A model generated the notes under the pieces. That model was not told where the DNA came from and did not search any database. It saw nothing but the letters and a program-made list of their open reading frames with translations. A stretch of 64,000 nt of DNA from a bacterium. Its GTDB lineage: Bacteria > Cyanobacteriota > Vampirovibrionia > Gastranaerophilales > Gastranaerophilaceae. The position numbers and the translations under genes were made by a program. Where the stretch lies: positions 1 to 64,000 of the forward strand of contig JAGBXP010000019.1 in assembly GCA_017629215.1 (NCBI GenBank), written 5' to 3'. Within the stretch, counting starts at the first letter, position 1. Each line of letters starts with the position of its first letter. Of this stretch, positions 14,712 through 23,848 are shown one piece after another.

Positions 14712-16322
14712 ATGATTAGAAAACTTAGTGTAGAAAACCGAAATATAAATAGCATAAGTTTTAACGCTCAAAACAACAAAGGTATTAGAAATGAACAAAC
14801 TCCAAGCTTTAAGGGCGTATCACCTTTGAGTGCTTTGTTCTGGGGTATGCAAAAGTGTGAAGAAAACCCGATGATAAATGTAGCAGTTGTTGATATGATG
14901 TCGGCAATTTTGCCAAGGACTTATGTTGAGTCAAAGACAAACTGGTTTGCAGGCTTTGAAGCTTTTAGACGTGAAGCGTCTGGGCTTGTTGTAAACTGTA
15001 TGATTCCAGGAGCTATAGCTTGGCTTGGAGCTGTTGGGTTAAATAAATTTATAATGCCTAAGGGTGCAAGTTTGAGCAGTTGCTGGGCAGAACATTCTTT
15101 GATTAATAAAATTACAGATATCTATTCTAATTCTAATGCTAATGACAAGTCTAAAGCTGTTATCGAAGAAATTTTATTAAATGTTGAAGGTGTTGATGGA
15201 AAAGATCCTGTTAGTCTTAGTAAGGCAATCAAGGAGAATATTGATAGTTATAGTGAAAGATTAAACAAATTAGTAAAATCAAATAAAAAAGAAAATATTT
15301 CAAAAGAAACTAAGAAAATAGCGAAGGAAATTGCAGATAAGGCTCATATTTTTGAAAATATAAAGGTGAAGGCTGATAAAGATATTAATATTAAATCTTT
15401 AGACGCGCTTCTTGATGATACAGTTAGATTTTTAAAAGCGTATAAAAATGTTGAAAATAATATTACAATAGAAGAATTTGCTAAAAAAGGAAAGAAATTG
15501 GTAAAAGGTAAGAGTGCTATAGGCTTAACTATAATATTACCTTTAGCAGCTTCTATGCAGTATATTAACAGGTGGATAACAGAAAAAGCTTCTGGTACAA
15601 AAGGTGCTCCAATATATGAAGATTTTGGTACTAATGATAATGAAGAAATTCGTAAGAAATCAAAAGAAGGCTTATTGAAGCAAAAAATTATTTCAATATC
15701 TTCAATGATAGGTGTAGCTTTGCTTTCAATGATGAAACGACCAAGTTGGGGTATGTTAGAATTTAAGGGTTGGTTCCCAACTATGGATCAAGCTAGGGTT
15801 ATTTCAACAACAACTTTTGCTTCTCGTATGGCTGTGGCAGATGATAAAAACGAGTTAGCAGAAGCTACAGTAAGAGATATTGCAACATTCTCAGGTTTGT
15901 ATTTCTTGGGTGATTATGCAGGAAAAGCAATGGCTACAATTCTTCAAAAGAGAATGAAGGTTAGCCTTTTAAATGATACAAAACCTCTTAATGGTGATGA
16001 AAATATTTTACGAAGATTTTGGCATTGGGTTAAAGATGTTAACATTAAATCTTCAGAAGAAGTTGTAAGTAAAACTGCTAAGACACTTGAAGAACGCAAA
16101 ATAAAGCCGGATGAACGTCAACTAGAAATTATTAAAAAAGAAATTAAGAAAGCGAAAAATTGTCGCTATGGTTGCCAAGCTACTAATTTAGGTGTATCAT
16201 TAATATTGCTTGGATTCGTCGTGCCATTATGGACTCGTAATAAGACAAAGAAAAAGCACGAGGAAGCTTTAAGACAAGCGAATAGCGAAAAAAACTTTCA
16301 AGTAGTATCGTCAGAAACATAA
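14712..16322 (+). CDS. Lineage-specific protein with FKG leader (paralog 1)
   Basis: 536 residues. The Asn/Gln-rich leader ends in SFKG (32-35). LPRT (67-70) and GFEAFRREASG (81-91) recur almost unchanged in the next gene. A hydrophobic segment follows (IPGAIAWLGAVGL, about 98-110), then a Lys-rich helical middle (about 130-275), a second shared block with FKGWFPTMDQARVI and SRMAVADDKNELAEATVRDI, and a hydrophobic stretch near the C-terminus (GVSLILLGFVVPLW) before a basic tail. Probably membrane-associated. ATG 14712 lacks a strong Shine-Dalgarno (AGAAG nearby). Family and function unknown. Confidence 0.75.
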   Translation: MIRKLSVENRNINSISFNAQNNKGIRNEQTPSFKGVSPLSALFWGMQKCEENPMINVAVVDMMSAILPRTYVESKTNWFAGFEAFRREASGLVVNCMIPGAIAWLGAVGLNKFIMPKGASLSSCWAEHSLINKITDIYSNSNANDKSKAVIEEILLNVEGVDGKDPVSLSKAIKENIDSYSERLNKLVKSNKKENISKETKKIAKEIADKAHIFENIKVKADKDINIKSLDALLDDTVRFLKAYKNVENNITIEEFAKKGKKLVKGKSAIGLTIILPLAASMQYINRWITEKASGTKGAPIYEDFGTNDNEEIRKKSKEGLLKQKIISISSMIGVALLSMMKRPSWGMLEFKGWFPTMDQARVISTTTFASRMAVADDKNELAEATVRDIATFSGLYFLGDYAGKAMATILQKRMKVSLLNDTKPLNGDENILRRFWHWVKDVNIKSSEEVVSKTAKTLEERKIKPDERQLEIIKKEIKKAKNCRYGCQATNLGVSLILLGFVVPLWTRNKTKKKHEEALRQANSEKNFQVVSSET

Positions 16323-16330
16323 ATAGTAAA

Positions 16331-16350
16331 TCAGATATAGTAATATCTGA
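16331..16350 (+). other. Intercistronic stem-loop
   Basis: Perfect 8-base arms TCAGATAT / ATATCTGA with a 4-base loop between the two paralogous genes, without a T run. It may stabilise or process the shared message. Confidence 0.5.
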
Positions 16351-16401
16351 TAATAGTAAAATTTAATAAAAAATCCCATTAATCACTAGCGAAGGTAAAT
16401 T

Positions 16402-18123
16402 ATGCAAGTAAACTTAATTAGACAAAACAACATTGAACAAAAAAACAATCCAAGATTTAAAGGTTTAGGAGATCAATTCTTCAGATTTCTTGCTACAAAT
16501 CAAGCAGTTGGAGCAAACTCTGTTGACTTAGGTTTTATGGTGTTGCCAAGAACTATAACAGATTTTTCTGGTCGTGGAACAGAAGCTGGTTTTGAAACCT
16601 TTAGGCGTGAAGCAGCTGGGACTACTAACCATACTTTAATAGGTGGTTATGGTGGTGCATTAGGTGCTGCTTTAGCTTTATTATATGGAATGAAGGGTAA
16701 GTTTGGAGTTAATGTTGATAAAATGTATGTTGCTCCTGAGACTTTAAACATCCTTGCAGAAAATAAAACTTGGCAGTTAAAGAATAATAAAGAACAAATA
16801 GATTATATAAAAAGAACTTTGTCAAACTTGAAAGGTTATAACCCTGGATCTGAAAGAGCAGATACAAAAGGTTTCGTAAACCTTTCTGAAAAGACAATAG
16901 ATGAAGTTGCTGAAATTTTAGATAAAGCTATAAATACAGCAGATTACAAAAAATTTGCAGGTAATGGCTCAGTAAAGAATGCAAATTCGATTGAATTATT
17001 AATGAATAAAATTATTGCAGATACAGGAGCTGAGTCAACATATTTATTAAGCTTATTAAACGAAGAAACTTATTTTATAGAAAAAAATCTAGATAGTATA
17101 GAGTCAAAAGAACTAGAACATAGAATAAGGATAGGAATAAAGGAAAAAAATGTTTCAAACACAAGTGAAACTTCTTTAAAGACATTCTTAGAAGATATGT
17201 TCAAAGTCTCTGATGCTTTCAATAAGGATAAAGTTAAGACTTGTTTTGAAGAACAAATAAGTTCAAACTTGCCAATAGAAAAAAATAAATTTATTCATAA
17301 AGTTACAAAATTCATGAGCCATCGTTCAGTGCTTGGGCTTATGATTGCAAGTGGAATTGGTATGTCTGTTCAGCCAATTAATATGTACTTGACAAAGAAG
17401 AAAACTGGCTCTGATGGCTTTGTAGGTGTTGAAGGCCGTTCAAAAGATGATAGTGTAGGTTTTAAAGTGCTTAAAGGTGCAGCAGGTTTAGGTTTCTTTG
17501 GGGTTGTATTAGGTGCGTTACAAACTGGCTTAAAAGGTTTCATGAGTAAGATGTCGTTTAAAGGCTTTTGGCCTACAATTAGCCAATTAAAAGGTGTCTA
17601 TGGCTTTACAATTATTTCAAGACTAATTTCTGCTAGAGATAAAGATGAGTTGCGTGAATCTTTGACAAAAGACTTTTTAGGCTATATGAGCTGGCTTGTT
17701 CTTGGTGATATTGTTAATAAATTTGTAGCTCAAGGAATTGATAAATCCGTAATGAATAGAACAGATGATATTGCTAAGAAAAATATTTTCACAAAAGTAT
17801 TTAAGTCTAAATTAAAAACTCGTGATGAGGTTCTTATTGAAGGACTTTCTAGAAATGGAGTGGATGTAACTAAAAATGATGGTGATAAAGTCGTAGCTAA
17901 GAAATTCAAAGAATTAATGAAGGATTTGAAAAATTTATCAAATGAAGCTGAGAAAAAGGCTATTAAAAAGCAACTCAGAGCATTGAATTGGGCGCAATTC
18001 GCAGGTTACGCATTCTCAGGACTTGTTTTAGGTGTTGGTATTCCAAAACTAAATATTTACATAACAAACATGCTTGATAAAAAACGTAAAGAAAAAGAAG
18101 CTAATTTAGCTCTCCAATCATAA
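16402..18123 (+). CDS. Lineage-specific protein with FKG leader (paralog 2)
   Basis: 573 residues, start supported by GAAGGT before ATG 16402. The leader MQVNLIRQNN ends in RFKG (18-21). The shared signature follows: LPRT (48-51), GFETFRREAAG (63-73) and a hydrophobic segment (GGYGGALGAALALLYG). The middle is helical. A second conserved half has VLGLMIASGIGMSVQPINMYLTKK, FKGFWPTISQLKG and SRLISARDKDELRESLTKD, and a C-terminal hydrophobic stretch (FAGYAFSGLVLGVGIP) precedes a basic tail. It is clearly a paralog of the preceding gene, probably by tandem duplication, and likely co-transcribed. No known domain recognised. Confidence 0.75.
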   Translation: MQVNLIRQNNIEQKNNPRFKGLGDQFFRFLATNQAVGANSVDLGFMVLPRTITDFSGRGTEAGFETFRREAAGTTNHTLIGGYGGALGAALALLYGMKGKFGVNVDKMYVAPETLNILAENKTWQLKNNKEQIDYIKRTLSNLKGYNPGSERADTKGFVNLSEKTIDEVAEILDKAINTADYKKFAGNGSVKNANSIELLMNKIIADTGAESTYLLSLLNEETYFIEKNLDSIESKELEHRIRIGIKEKNVSNTSETSLKTFLEDMFKVSDAFNKDKVKTCFEEQISSNLPIEKNKFIHKVTKFMSHRSVLGLMIASGIGMSVQPINMYLTKKKTGSDGFVGVEGRSKDDSVGFKVLKGAAGLGFFGVVLGALQTGLKGFMSKMSFKGFWPTISQLKGVYGFTIISRLISARDKDELRESLTKDFLGYMSWLVLGDIVNKFVAQGIDKSVMNRTDDIAKKNIFTKVFKSKLKTRDEVLIEGLSRNGVDVTKNDGDKVVAKKFKELMKDLKNLSNEAEKKAIKKQLRALNWAQFAGYAFSGLVLGVGIPKLNIYITNMLDKKRKEKEANLALQS

Positions 18124-18153
18124 TAATAAGCTAAATCATTCTTAATATAGTTT

Positions 18154-18190
18154 AAAGCTCTATTTCTAGTATAAGAAATAGAGCTTTTTA
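18154..18190 (+). terminator. Rho-independent terminator after the paralog pair
   Basis: 14-base arms AAAGCTCTATTTCT / AGAAATAGAGCTTT followed by T-rich sequence, 30 bases after the stop at 18123. Confidence 0.88.
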
Positions 18191-18227
18191 TTTAGTTTAT
18201 CTTTTTTGCTACAAATAAAATAAACTA

Positions 18228-18260
18228 TTGACTATTTTGAAATAATTTGGTAATATTACC
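18228..18260 (+). promoter_or_regulatory. Prepilin promoter with overlapping palindrome
   Basis: TTGACT (18228-18233), a 17-base spacer and TAATAT (18251-18256) form a good sigma70 promoter. The perfect 12-base palindrome GGTAATATTACC (18249-18260) covers the -10 element and is a candidate operator. Confidence 0.6.
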
Positions 18261-18313
18261 ATATTAGAAGTATTTGTTTAGATAATAATTTATAGAAGAG
18301 AAAGGATTTTGCG

Positions 18314-19003
18314 ATGAAAAAACGCGGTTTTACTCTTGCGGAAGTTTTAATCACTTTGGCAATCATAGGTATTGTTGCAACAATGACATTACCAGCATTA
18401 ATGAACAACTCAGCTGAACAACAAGCTAAAACAGGTCTTAAAAAAGGTATTAACACTTTAACAGAAGCAGCTGCAACTGAACAAGCTTTGAATGGTGTTG
18501 ATTATTCGACTTTTACTTCATTGACAGCGCCAGATTCAGCTACTCTAGAAGAAAACCCTAATACATTTTTTGCAATATTGAACAATAGAGTTTCTGTTGA
18601 TTTTAACAGATTAAATGTAACTGCAACTGCTAGAGAAGGTGGTTTAGATGCAAATTATTATGAGGTGCCTTTTAGAGATGGTACTTCTGTCTTATATGAA
18701 GAAAGTGGAACAGTTGATACAACTGTAGCAGCTGATGGTTTACCAGTTGGTTTTGTTGTTATATATGATACAAATGGTGCAAAACAACCTAATATCATGT
18801 CTAATTGTCAGGGAACATCTGGTGGAGCTTTAGAAACGCAAACTTTAGCTGAAGAAGATGAGGATGCTACAGAATTAAATTTGGATGTGGCTGCTTGTAA
18901 TTCAAAAACTGATCGTGTAATTAGAGATAGATTTGCGTTAAGACTTCGTGGTACATCTGTTGTTCCAGAAGGACCTGCAGCAACTTGGGCATATAATAAT
19001 TAG
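18314..19003 (+). CDS. Type IV prepilin-like protein
   Basis: 229 residues. The short basic leader MKKRG and then FTLAEVLITLAIIGIVATM is a textbook prepilin signal: cleavage after Gly5 by prepilin peptidase, Phe at +1 and Glu at +5, followed by the hydrophobic assembly helix. The rest is a secreted globular domain with three Cys. It is a pilin or pseudopilin for type IV pili or competence filaments. AGAGAAAGGA precedes ATG 18314. It stands alone with its own promoter and terminator. pilT lies at 48715, but no other pil gene is in the window. Confidence 0.9.
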   Translation: MKKRGFTLAEVLITLAIIGIVATMTLPALMNNSAEQQAKTGLKKGINTLTEAAATEQALNGVDYSTFTSLTAPDSATLEENPNTFFAILNNRVSVDFNRLNVTATAREGGLDANYYEVPFRDGTSVLYEESGTVDTTVAADGLPVGFVVIYDTNGAKQPNIMSNCQGTSGGALETQTLAEEDEDATELNLDVAACNSKTDRVIRDRFALRLRGTSVVPEGPAATWAYNN

Positions 19004-19030
19004 TAAAAATCTTTAGATGTAATATAAAAA

Positions 19031-19064
19031 ATGAGGATAATTAATTTATCCTCATCTTTTTTTT
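19031..19064 (+). terminator. Rho-independent terminator after prepilin
   Basis: 10-base arms ATGAGGATAA / TTATCCTCAT with a short loop, followed by CTTTTTTTT. Confidence 0.9.
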
Positions 19065-19117
19065 GTAAAATAGTTAAAAATAACATTATTATTTGGTTAT
19101 AGCTATATTTTTAATAG

Positions 19118-19146
19118 TTTACAAATTTAAAAAAATATTGTATAAT
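19118..19146 (+). promoter_or_regulatory. Promoter of the 19183 gene
   Basis: TTTACA (19118-19123), a 17-base spacer and TATAAT (19141-19146), with AGGAGG immediately before ATG 19183. Confidence 0.7.
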
Positions 19147-19182
19147 TAACTTGTCTTTGAAAATAAGTGTTTAGGAGGTTTT

Positions 19183-19575
19183 ATGAAAGAAGAGTTTAGT
19201 ACTAATGCCAGAAGATGGTATGATAAGGATCCTGTTTTATCTTCTGCTATGAAAACCTTAGAAGAGTCTGATGATGAGACTCAAATCAAGATTGCGTTAA
19301 ATCTTATTAAAATAATTACGGAACATAATATCTCTAATTCTGAATACGAATCTGTAGAAGATATTGTATCAGCAACAGAGGATATTCTTGATTCGACTCA
19401 AAAAGGACGTTGGTATGATATTGACGGAACATTGAGAACCGCAATAAGTTTATTACAAAACTGTCCAGATTCTACAAGAAGTATAATCGCTAAAGAAATG
19501 GCAAAAAATGTTATTGAGATTATAAAGAAAGAAGATGACGAGGAAGAAGAAGCTGATATAGCGTCTGAATCATAG
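19183..19575 (+). CDS. Two-repeat RWYD protein, unknown
   Basis: 130 residues made of two homologous helical units: RRWYDKDPVLSSAMKTLEES (from about residue 10) and GRWYDIDGTLRTAISLLQNC (from about 75). Each is followed by an amphipathic helix ending in IIKII- or VIEII-type sequence. The tail is very acidic (EDDEEEEADIASES). Start AGGAGG-ATG is excellent. It is monocistronic, with its own promoter and terminator. No signal peptide or catalytic motif. The internal duplication suggests a binding or adaptor protein; function unknown. Confidence 0.85.
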   Translation: MKEEFSTNARRWYDKDPVLSSAMKTLEESDDETQIKIALNLIKIITEHNISNSEYESVEDIVSATEDILDSTQKGRWYDIDGTLRTAISLLQNCPDSTRSIIAKEMAKNVIEIIKKEDDEEEEADIASES

Positions 19576-19965
19576 AAAATCTCAAATTTAATAATAAGTT
19601 TAGATTAAGATGTAAGGTTAAATAAGTGGAAGTTTAAATAATTTCCACTATTTTTTTATAAAGGTTTATTCATTTAGTCTTAAAATAAATAATTCTTTAC
19701 AATTTTGTGAAATTTAGGTATTATATAATTGGGTTTTATCTTCAAATAATGTTTAGAATGAAGAAAAACAAAAAAGGTTTAGAAAAAACAACAGATTTTA
19801 AGCAATCTATTAGAGTATATAGGTTCGAGAATGAATAATCTGTTCATATATCTTAAAACCAGTCAAGGTTGAAAATGTAGTGGTTAGTGCTGTTTTAAAC
19901 TAATATTACATAGTAGTTCCTTGATATTAGTTGAGAGAATTATAGTAGTAAAGGATTTAAGAAAA
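19576..19965 (+). other. 390-base region: terminator and long RNase E/G leader
   Basis: It contains the 19183-gene terminator, a TATAAT at 19724-19729 with a weak -35, and then about 230 bases of AT-rich untranslated leader before the RNase ATG at 19966. I see no strong hairpin or other gene. Confidence 0.5.
19625..19657 (+). terminator. Rho-independent terminator after the RWYD gene
   Basis: Arms AGTGGAA / TTTCCACT around a 10-base loop, followed by ATTTTTTTA. Confidence 0.85.
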
Positions 19966-21708
19966 ATGAGAGAAACAAATGTTGGTAACAAAATTATTAT
20001 AGCTGAGCGTGATAATATTGCTGCAGTTGTAGAAAACGGAAAAGTTGCTGAATTTTTCGTACACAGAGGAGAAATAATTTTAGGCGATGTGTTTTTAGCA
20101 CAAGTAGAGAATATTTTACCATCTATAGAAGCTGCGTTTGTTAATGTTGGCTCTGATAAGATGGGTTTTTTACATGCACAAGATGTTTCAGGTAGAGGAG
20201 CTTTGCAGGATAAATTAAAACCAAAACAAAAGCTTGTTGTTCAGGTGGTAAAAGAACCTACAGGGCATAAAGGTCCTCGTGTAACAACTGAAGTATCACT
20301 TCCAGGCAGGTTTTTAGTTCTAATGCCAAATGAGGTTGGCGTGAGTGTTAGTAAAAAAATTACTTCAGCTAAAGAAAGAGCTAGGCTTAAATCTGTCGTA
20401 AATCTTCTTAAACCTGTTGGAGTAGGTGTTATTGTAAGAACTGAAGCTGAAGGACAATCTGAAGCTGAAATCCAAGAGGACTTAGAAATTTTATTGGAAA
20501 AATGGAATAATATTATAACTTCTGCTGAAACTCTTGAGCCACCAAGCTTGCTTTATAGAGATCAAGATTTACTATATAGAGTTATTCGCGAATGCTGTAA
20601 TGAAAATACACAAGATATTATTGTAGATACAGGTTTTGCTCTAAATCGTGTTCAGAATATATTACAAAGTTGGCACATGAATAAAAATATCAATGTAACT
20701 TTATATAAAGGATCTGAACCGTTATTAGTTGCAATGGATATTCATAAGGAAATTAAAGCTGCTCTTTCGATGAAAGTAAATTTACCTTCTGGTGGTTACT
20801 TGTTTATTCAGACAACTGAAGCTCTTACTGTAATAGATGTTAATAGTGGTAAGTTTACAAATTCTGCAACTCAAGATGAGACAATCTTGAAAACTAATAT
20901 TGAAGCTGTACACGAAATAGCTCGTCAATTAAGACTCCGAAATATTGGAGGTATGATAATTATTGACTTTATTGATATGACAAATCGTGTTGATAAATTA
21001 ACTATGATGGAAGAGTTAGAAGTTGCGATGGAAGCTGATAAAGCAAAACCACAAGTCGGTCAGTTATCAGATTTAGGACTTGTTGAAATGACTCGTCATA
21101 GACAAGGACAAGCAATAAGTGAAATTTTTGCTAAGCGTTGTCCTCACTGCCAAGGTAATGGTTATATTATGGAAGATATTAAATTTGCATCATCTACTTC
21201 TGAAGGTGAGTATAGAGCGAAAGCTGCTAAATTAAAGCTTCCTATTAATAATAAGAAAAATAAATTTAATAAAAATAATAAAAATAATGAATCTCAGAGT
21301 GTTGAAATAAAAGAGCTTCCACCAGTGCAAGAAGAAAAACTTGAACAAAATTCAAATCCTTCAATTGAAGCTCAAATTGAAGTAAAAGAAGCTCAAGAAG
21401 AAAAAGAAAATAAAAAGAGAAATTCACGCAGACAACGCTTTGATAAAAAAGCTCTAAGCAAAAAAACAAAACAAGAATTAGGTGAAGAAAACTTAGCTCA
21501 AACAGTTATTACTGAAGGAGCTGAAATTGAACCGGTTATTCCAGAACAACCTACTCAAGAAGTTTCAATTGAGAAAATCTCACAAGAAGTTGTTGAAGCT
21601 ATAGATGAAAAACCTAAGAAAGCTGCTCGTTCAAGACGTCCAAATAGAAATTCGCAAAAAAAGCCTAGAGTAACAAAAAAGACAACAAAGAAAGATGTTA
21701 ATGAATAA
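19966..21708 (+). CDS. rne: Ribonuclease E/G
   Basis: 580 residues from ATG 19966 (AAGGA upstream; an earlier TTG at 19921 is less likely). It is an endonuclease for mRNA decay and rRNA/tRNA processing. In order: N-terminal IIIAERDNIAAVVENG, S1 RNA-binding domain (GDVFLAQVENILPSIEAAFVNVG), 5' sensor and catalytic DNase I-like region with acidic residues in LTVIDVNSGKFT and GGMIIIDFIDM, and the zinc-link CPHCQGNG. The last 160 residues are a disordered, Lys/Glu-rich then basic tail (KKAARSRRPNRNSQKKPRVT), as in short cyanobacterial RNase E. The long leader may allow autoregulation. Confidence 0.93.
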   Translation: MRETNVGNKIIIAERDNIAAVVENGKVAEFFVHRGEIILGDVFLAQVENILPSIEAAFVNVGSDKMGFLHAQDVSGRGALQDKLKPKQKLVVQVVKEPTGHKGPRVTTEVSLPGRFLVLMPNEVGVSVSKKITSAKERARLKSVVNLLKPVGVGVIVRTEAEGQSEAEIQEDLEILLEKWNNIITSAETLEPPSLLYRDQDLLYRVIRECCNENTQDIIVDTGFALNRVQNILQSWHMNKNINVTLYKGSEPLLVAMDIHKEIKAALSMKVNLPSGGYLFIQTTEALTVIDVNSGKFTNSATQDETILKTNIEAVHEIARQLRLRNIGGMIIIDFIDMTNRVDKLTMMEELEVAMEADKAKPQVGQLSDLGLVEMTRHRQGQAISEIFAKRCPHCQGNGYIMEDIKFASSTSEGEYRAKAAKLKLPINNKKNKFNKNNKNNESQSVEIKELPPVQEEKLEQNSNPSIEAQIEVKEAQEEKENKKRNSRRQRFDKKALSKKTKQELGEENLAQTVITEGAEIEPVIPEQPTQEVSIEKISQEVVEAIDEKPKKAARSRRPNRNSQKKPRVTKKTTKKDVNE

Positions 21709-22090
21709 GATTTTTACAATTATTTTATTATGTATATTATCTCTGCCAGTATGCGTACTGGCAGATGATAATGTCTTGAATGGTATTGAACAAGCTCCTG
21801 TTGTTAATACGTTAGATGAAGATCTTGATATGGCAGTTGAAAAAGAGGCTAATGAACTCTATAAACAACCTATTAGTAAGCGTAAAATTGCTAAGAAGTT
21901 TTTAATTGCTATGGGGGCTGTCGCTGTATCATCAATATCTTTATTTTTTATTTTATCTTTGTATAACAAAATAAGAGAAAATTATTTTTACCAAACTCAA
22001 ATATTAGATGATGAAAAAAGTTTAGAAATACCAGAAGATTTGAATGGAGCAATAAAAGCTTTCCTTGATAAAACAGATTGGACTCTCTAA
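21695..22090 (+). CDS. Secreted or membrane protein of unknown function
   Basis: 131 residues (129 if the second ATG, 21701, is used). It has a signal peptide or anchor (KIFTIILLCILSLPVCVLA), a short acidic extracytoplasmic stretch (about 23-60), then a transmembrane helix (FLIAMGAVAVSSISLFFILSLY, about 70-91) and a polar tail. It overlaps the 3' end of the RNase gene by 14 bases and precedes rsmI by 18, so the three genes are probably one operon. Family not recognised. Confidence 0.75.
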   Translation: MLMNKIFTIILLCILSLPVCVLADDNVLNGIEQAPVVNTLDEDLDMAVEKEANELYKQPISKRKIAKKFLIAMGAVAVSSISLFFILSLYNKIRENYFYQTQILDDEKSLEIPEDLNGAIKAFLDKTDWTL

Positions 22091-22108
22091 GTTTCTAGAA
22101 GGTTGATT

Positions 22109-22918
22109 ATGGCTAGAGAATTTGATTTTTATATTGTACCAACTCCTATAGGAAATATTCAAGATATAACAATAAGAGCAATAGAAATTCTTAAAACTGT
22201 TGATCTGATTGCTTGTGAGGATACAAGAGTAACACAAAAGCTTTTAAATCATTATGATATTAACACAAAATGTATTTCTTATCATAAGTATAATGAGAAA
22301 GAACGGATTGAATATTTTTTAGATGTTTTAAGAGATGGTAAAAAAATTGCGCTTGTTTCAGATGCTGGTACTCCTATGATTTGTGATCCAGGAGCTGTTA
22401 TTGTAAGTGAATTAATTAATTCAGGATTTTCTGTTTCATCATTACCAGGAGCTTGTGCTATTACAACTTTTTTGTCTGAAATTCCTCGTGATAATGAAAA
22501 TTTTACATTTATTGGGTTTATGCCTCGTAGTGAAAAACAAATAGAAGATGTTTCAAAAAAACTTACAGACCATAATTTTGTGTTTTATGAGTCTCCAGAA
22601 CGGATTTTGAAAACGCTAAAGATAATTCAATCAGTTCGTGGAGATATAAAAGTTGCCTTAGGACGTGAATTATCAAAACTTTTTGAGGAAGTTTTAGTTG
22701 ATAATATCTCAAGTATTTTATGCCATTTTAAAGATGGAATAAAAGGTGAAATTGTTTGTATGGTCTATGCTATTAAAGATTTTGATACAACAAAAATGGA
22801 ATATCGGATTAAAAAGCTTAAAGACAAAGGTTTTAGGGATAAGGATATTGCCATAATACTGGCGACACTCTTTGAATACAACAAAAATGAAGTATACAAA
22901 AAGTGTCTTGAAGTATAG
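22109..22918 (+). CDS. rsmI: 16S rRNA (cytidine-1402-2'-O)-methyltransferase
   Basis: 269 residues from ATG 22109, with AGAAGG upstream; a TTG two codons earlier is unlikely. It methylates C1402 in the ribosomal decoding centre using SAM. Family motifs: FYIVPTPIGNIQDITIRA, DLIACEDTRVTQKLL, IALVSDAGTPMICDPGA, SLPGACAITTFLS, FIGFMPR, VFYESPERILKTL and ALGRELSKLFEE. The C-terminal helical part is normal. Last gene of the RNase E operon, convergent with mscS. Confidence 0.95.
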   Translation: MAREFDFYIVPTPIGNIQDITIRAIEILKTVDLIACEDTRVTQKLLNHYDINTKCISYHKYNEKERIEYFLDVLRDGKKIALVSDAGTPMICDPGAVIVSELINSGFSVSSLPGACAITTFLSEIPRDNENFTFIGFMPRSEKQIEDVSKKLTDHNFVFYESPERILKTLKIIQSVRGDIKVALGRELSKLFEEVLVDNISSILCHFKDGIKGEIVCMVYAIKDFDTTKMEYRIKKLKDKGFRDKDIAIILATLFEYNKNEVYKKCLEV

Positions 22919-22939
22919 AGTATTTAAACTTTTGATTAA

Positions 22940-23833
22940 TTATAAAACTTTTTGGTCTGGATTGCCATTGTACAAGCTCATAGAAGGGAATGCAAATTCA
23001 ATTCCTTCTAATCTGTAGCTGTGAATGATCTCTCTTATAATATCACTTTTAGCGTTTGTCGCTGTAGCAAGAGTCCCATCTGTAGTATAAGCAATAAGTC
23101 TTACTTGAATAGAACTAGCAGCTAAGTTTTCAATAAAAGAGATTGCTCCTTCTTTTATTTGGGTATTTTTATCGGCAATTTCTTTTAGGATTTCACAAGC
23201 ACGGTCTATCTTTTCGTTAGGAGTTCCGTATTCAATATCTATTGTTAAATCAATTCTTCTCTCTGTTGCTTTTGAAAGGTTGGTTATTTCATTATTAGCA
23301 AGCAAGTTATTTGGGATATTAACTTCAAAACCTTGAATTGTTTTTATTGTAGTCGAACGGAAGTTAACATCTATAACTGTTCCTTCATAATTATCAAATG
23401 AAATGTAATCACCTTTTTTATAAACTCTATCAGCTAATAAGCCAATTGATCCAAAAACATTTCCAATAGCTTCTTTTGCTGCAAAACCAACAGCTAAACC
23501 AGTAATCCCAAAACCTGCGATTAATGAGTTTACATTATAGCCAAAACTTTGTAGAAAACTAGCTAAAATTATAAAGATAATAACTACTTTTATAATTCTA
23601 GTTAATATTGGCATTAAGTTGATTAGTGGAGAATCTGGATGTTTATTTAGTAATCTTTTTTCAAGTTTTCTATTAAACGTATCTGTAAGTTTACAAAATA
23701 CAAATATTAAAATTAGGTTTATAAGCACTCCAAATATAAAATCTGCGTGCTTAATCAAAAAATTTACTATTAATGCAATTCCTTTATGTGCCATAAAAAA
23801 ATCACTAATCTGAGTCATCATACTTTCAATCAT
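22940..23833 (-). CDS. mscS: Small-conductance mechanosensitive channel, MscS family
   Basis: 297 residues, near E. coli MscS size. Hydrophobic helices lie at about 18-47 and 72-100. The pore-lining Gly/Ala-rich helix and following domain are visible (SLIAGFGITGLAVGFAAKEAIGNVFGSIGLLADRVYKKGDYI), then the beta domain (VIDVNFRSTTIKTIQGFEVNIPNN) and the C-terminal alpha/beta domain. It opens on membrane tension to release solutes during hypo-osmotic shock. Last gene of the murT-to-mscS minus-strand run, 15 bases after nifS. Confidence 0.92.
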   Translation of the reverse strand: MIESMMTQISDFFMAHKGIALIVNFLIKHADFIFGVLINLILIFVFCKLTDTFNRKLEKRLLNKHPDSPLINLMPILTRIIKVVIIFIILASFLQSFGYNVNSLIAGFGITGLAVGFAAKEAIGNVFGSIGLLADRVYKKGDYISFDNYEGTVIDVNFRSTTIKTIQGFEVNIPNNLLANNEITNLSKATERRIDLTIDIEYGTPNEKIDRACEILKEIADKNTQIKEGAISFIENLAASSIQVRLIAYTTDGTLATATNAKSDIIREIIHSYRLEGIEFAFPSMSLYNGNPDQKVL

Positions 23834-23848
23834 TCTTTTTTCCCTTTA

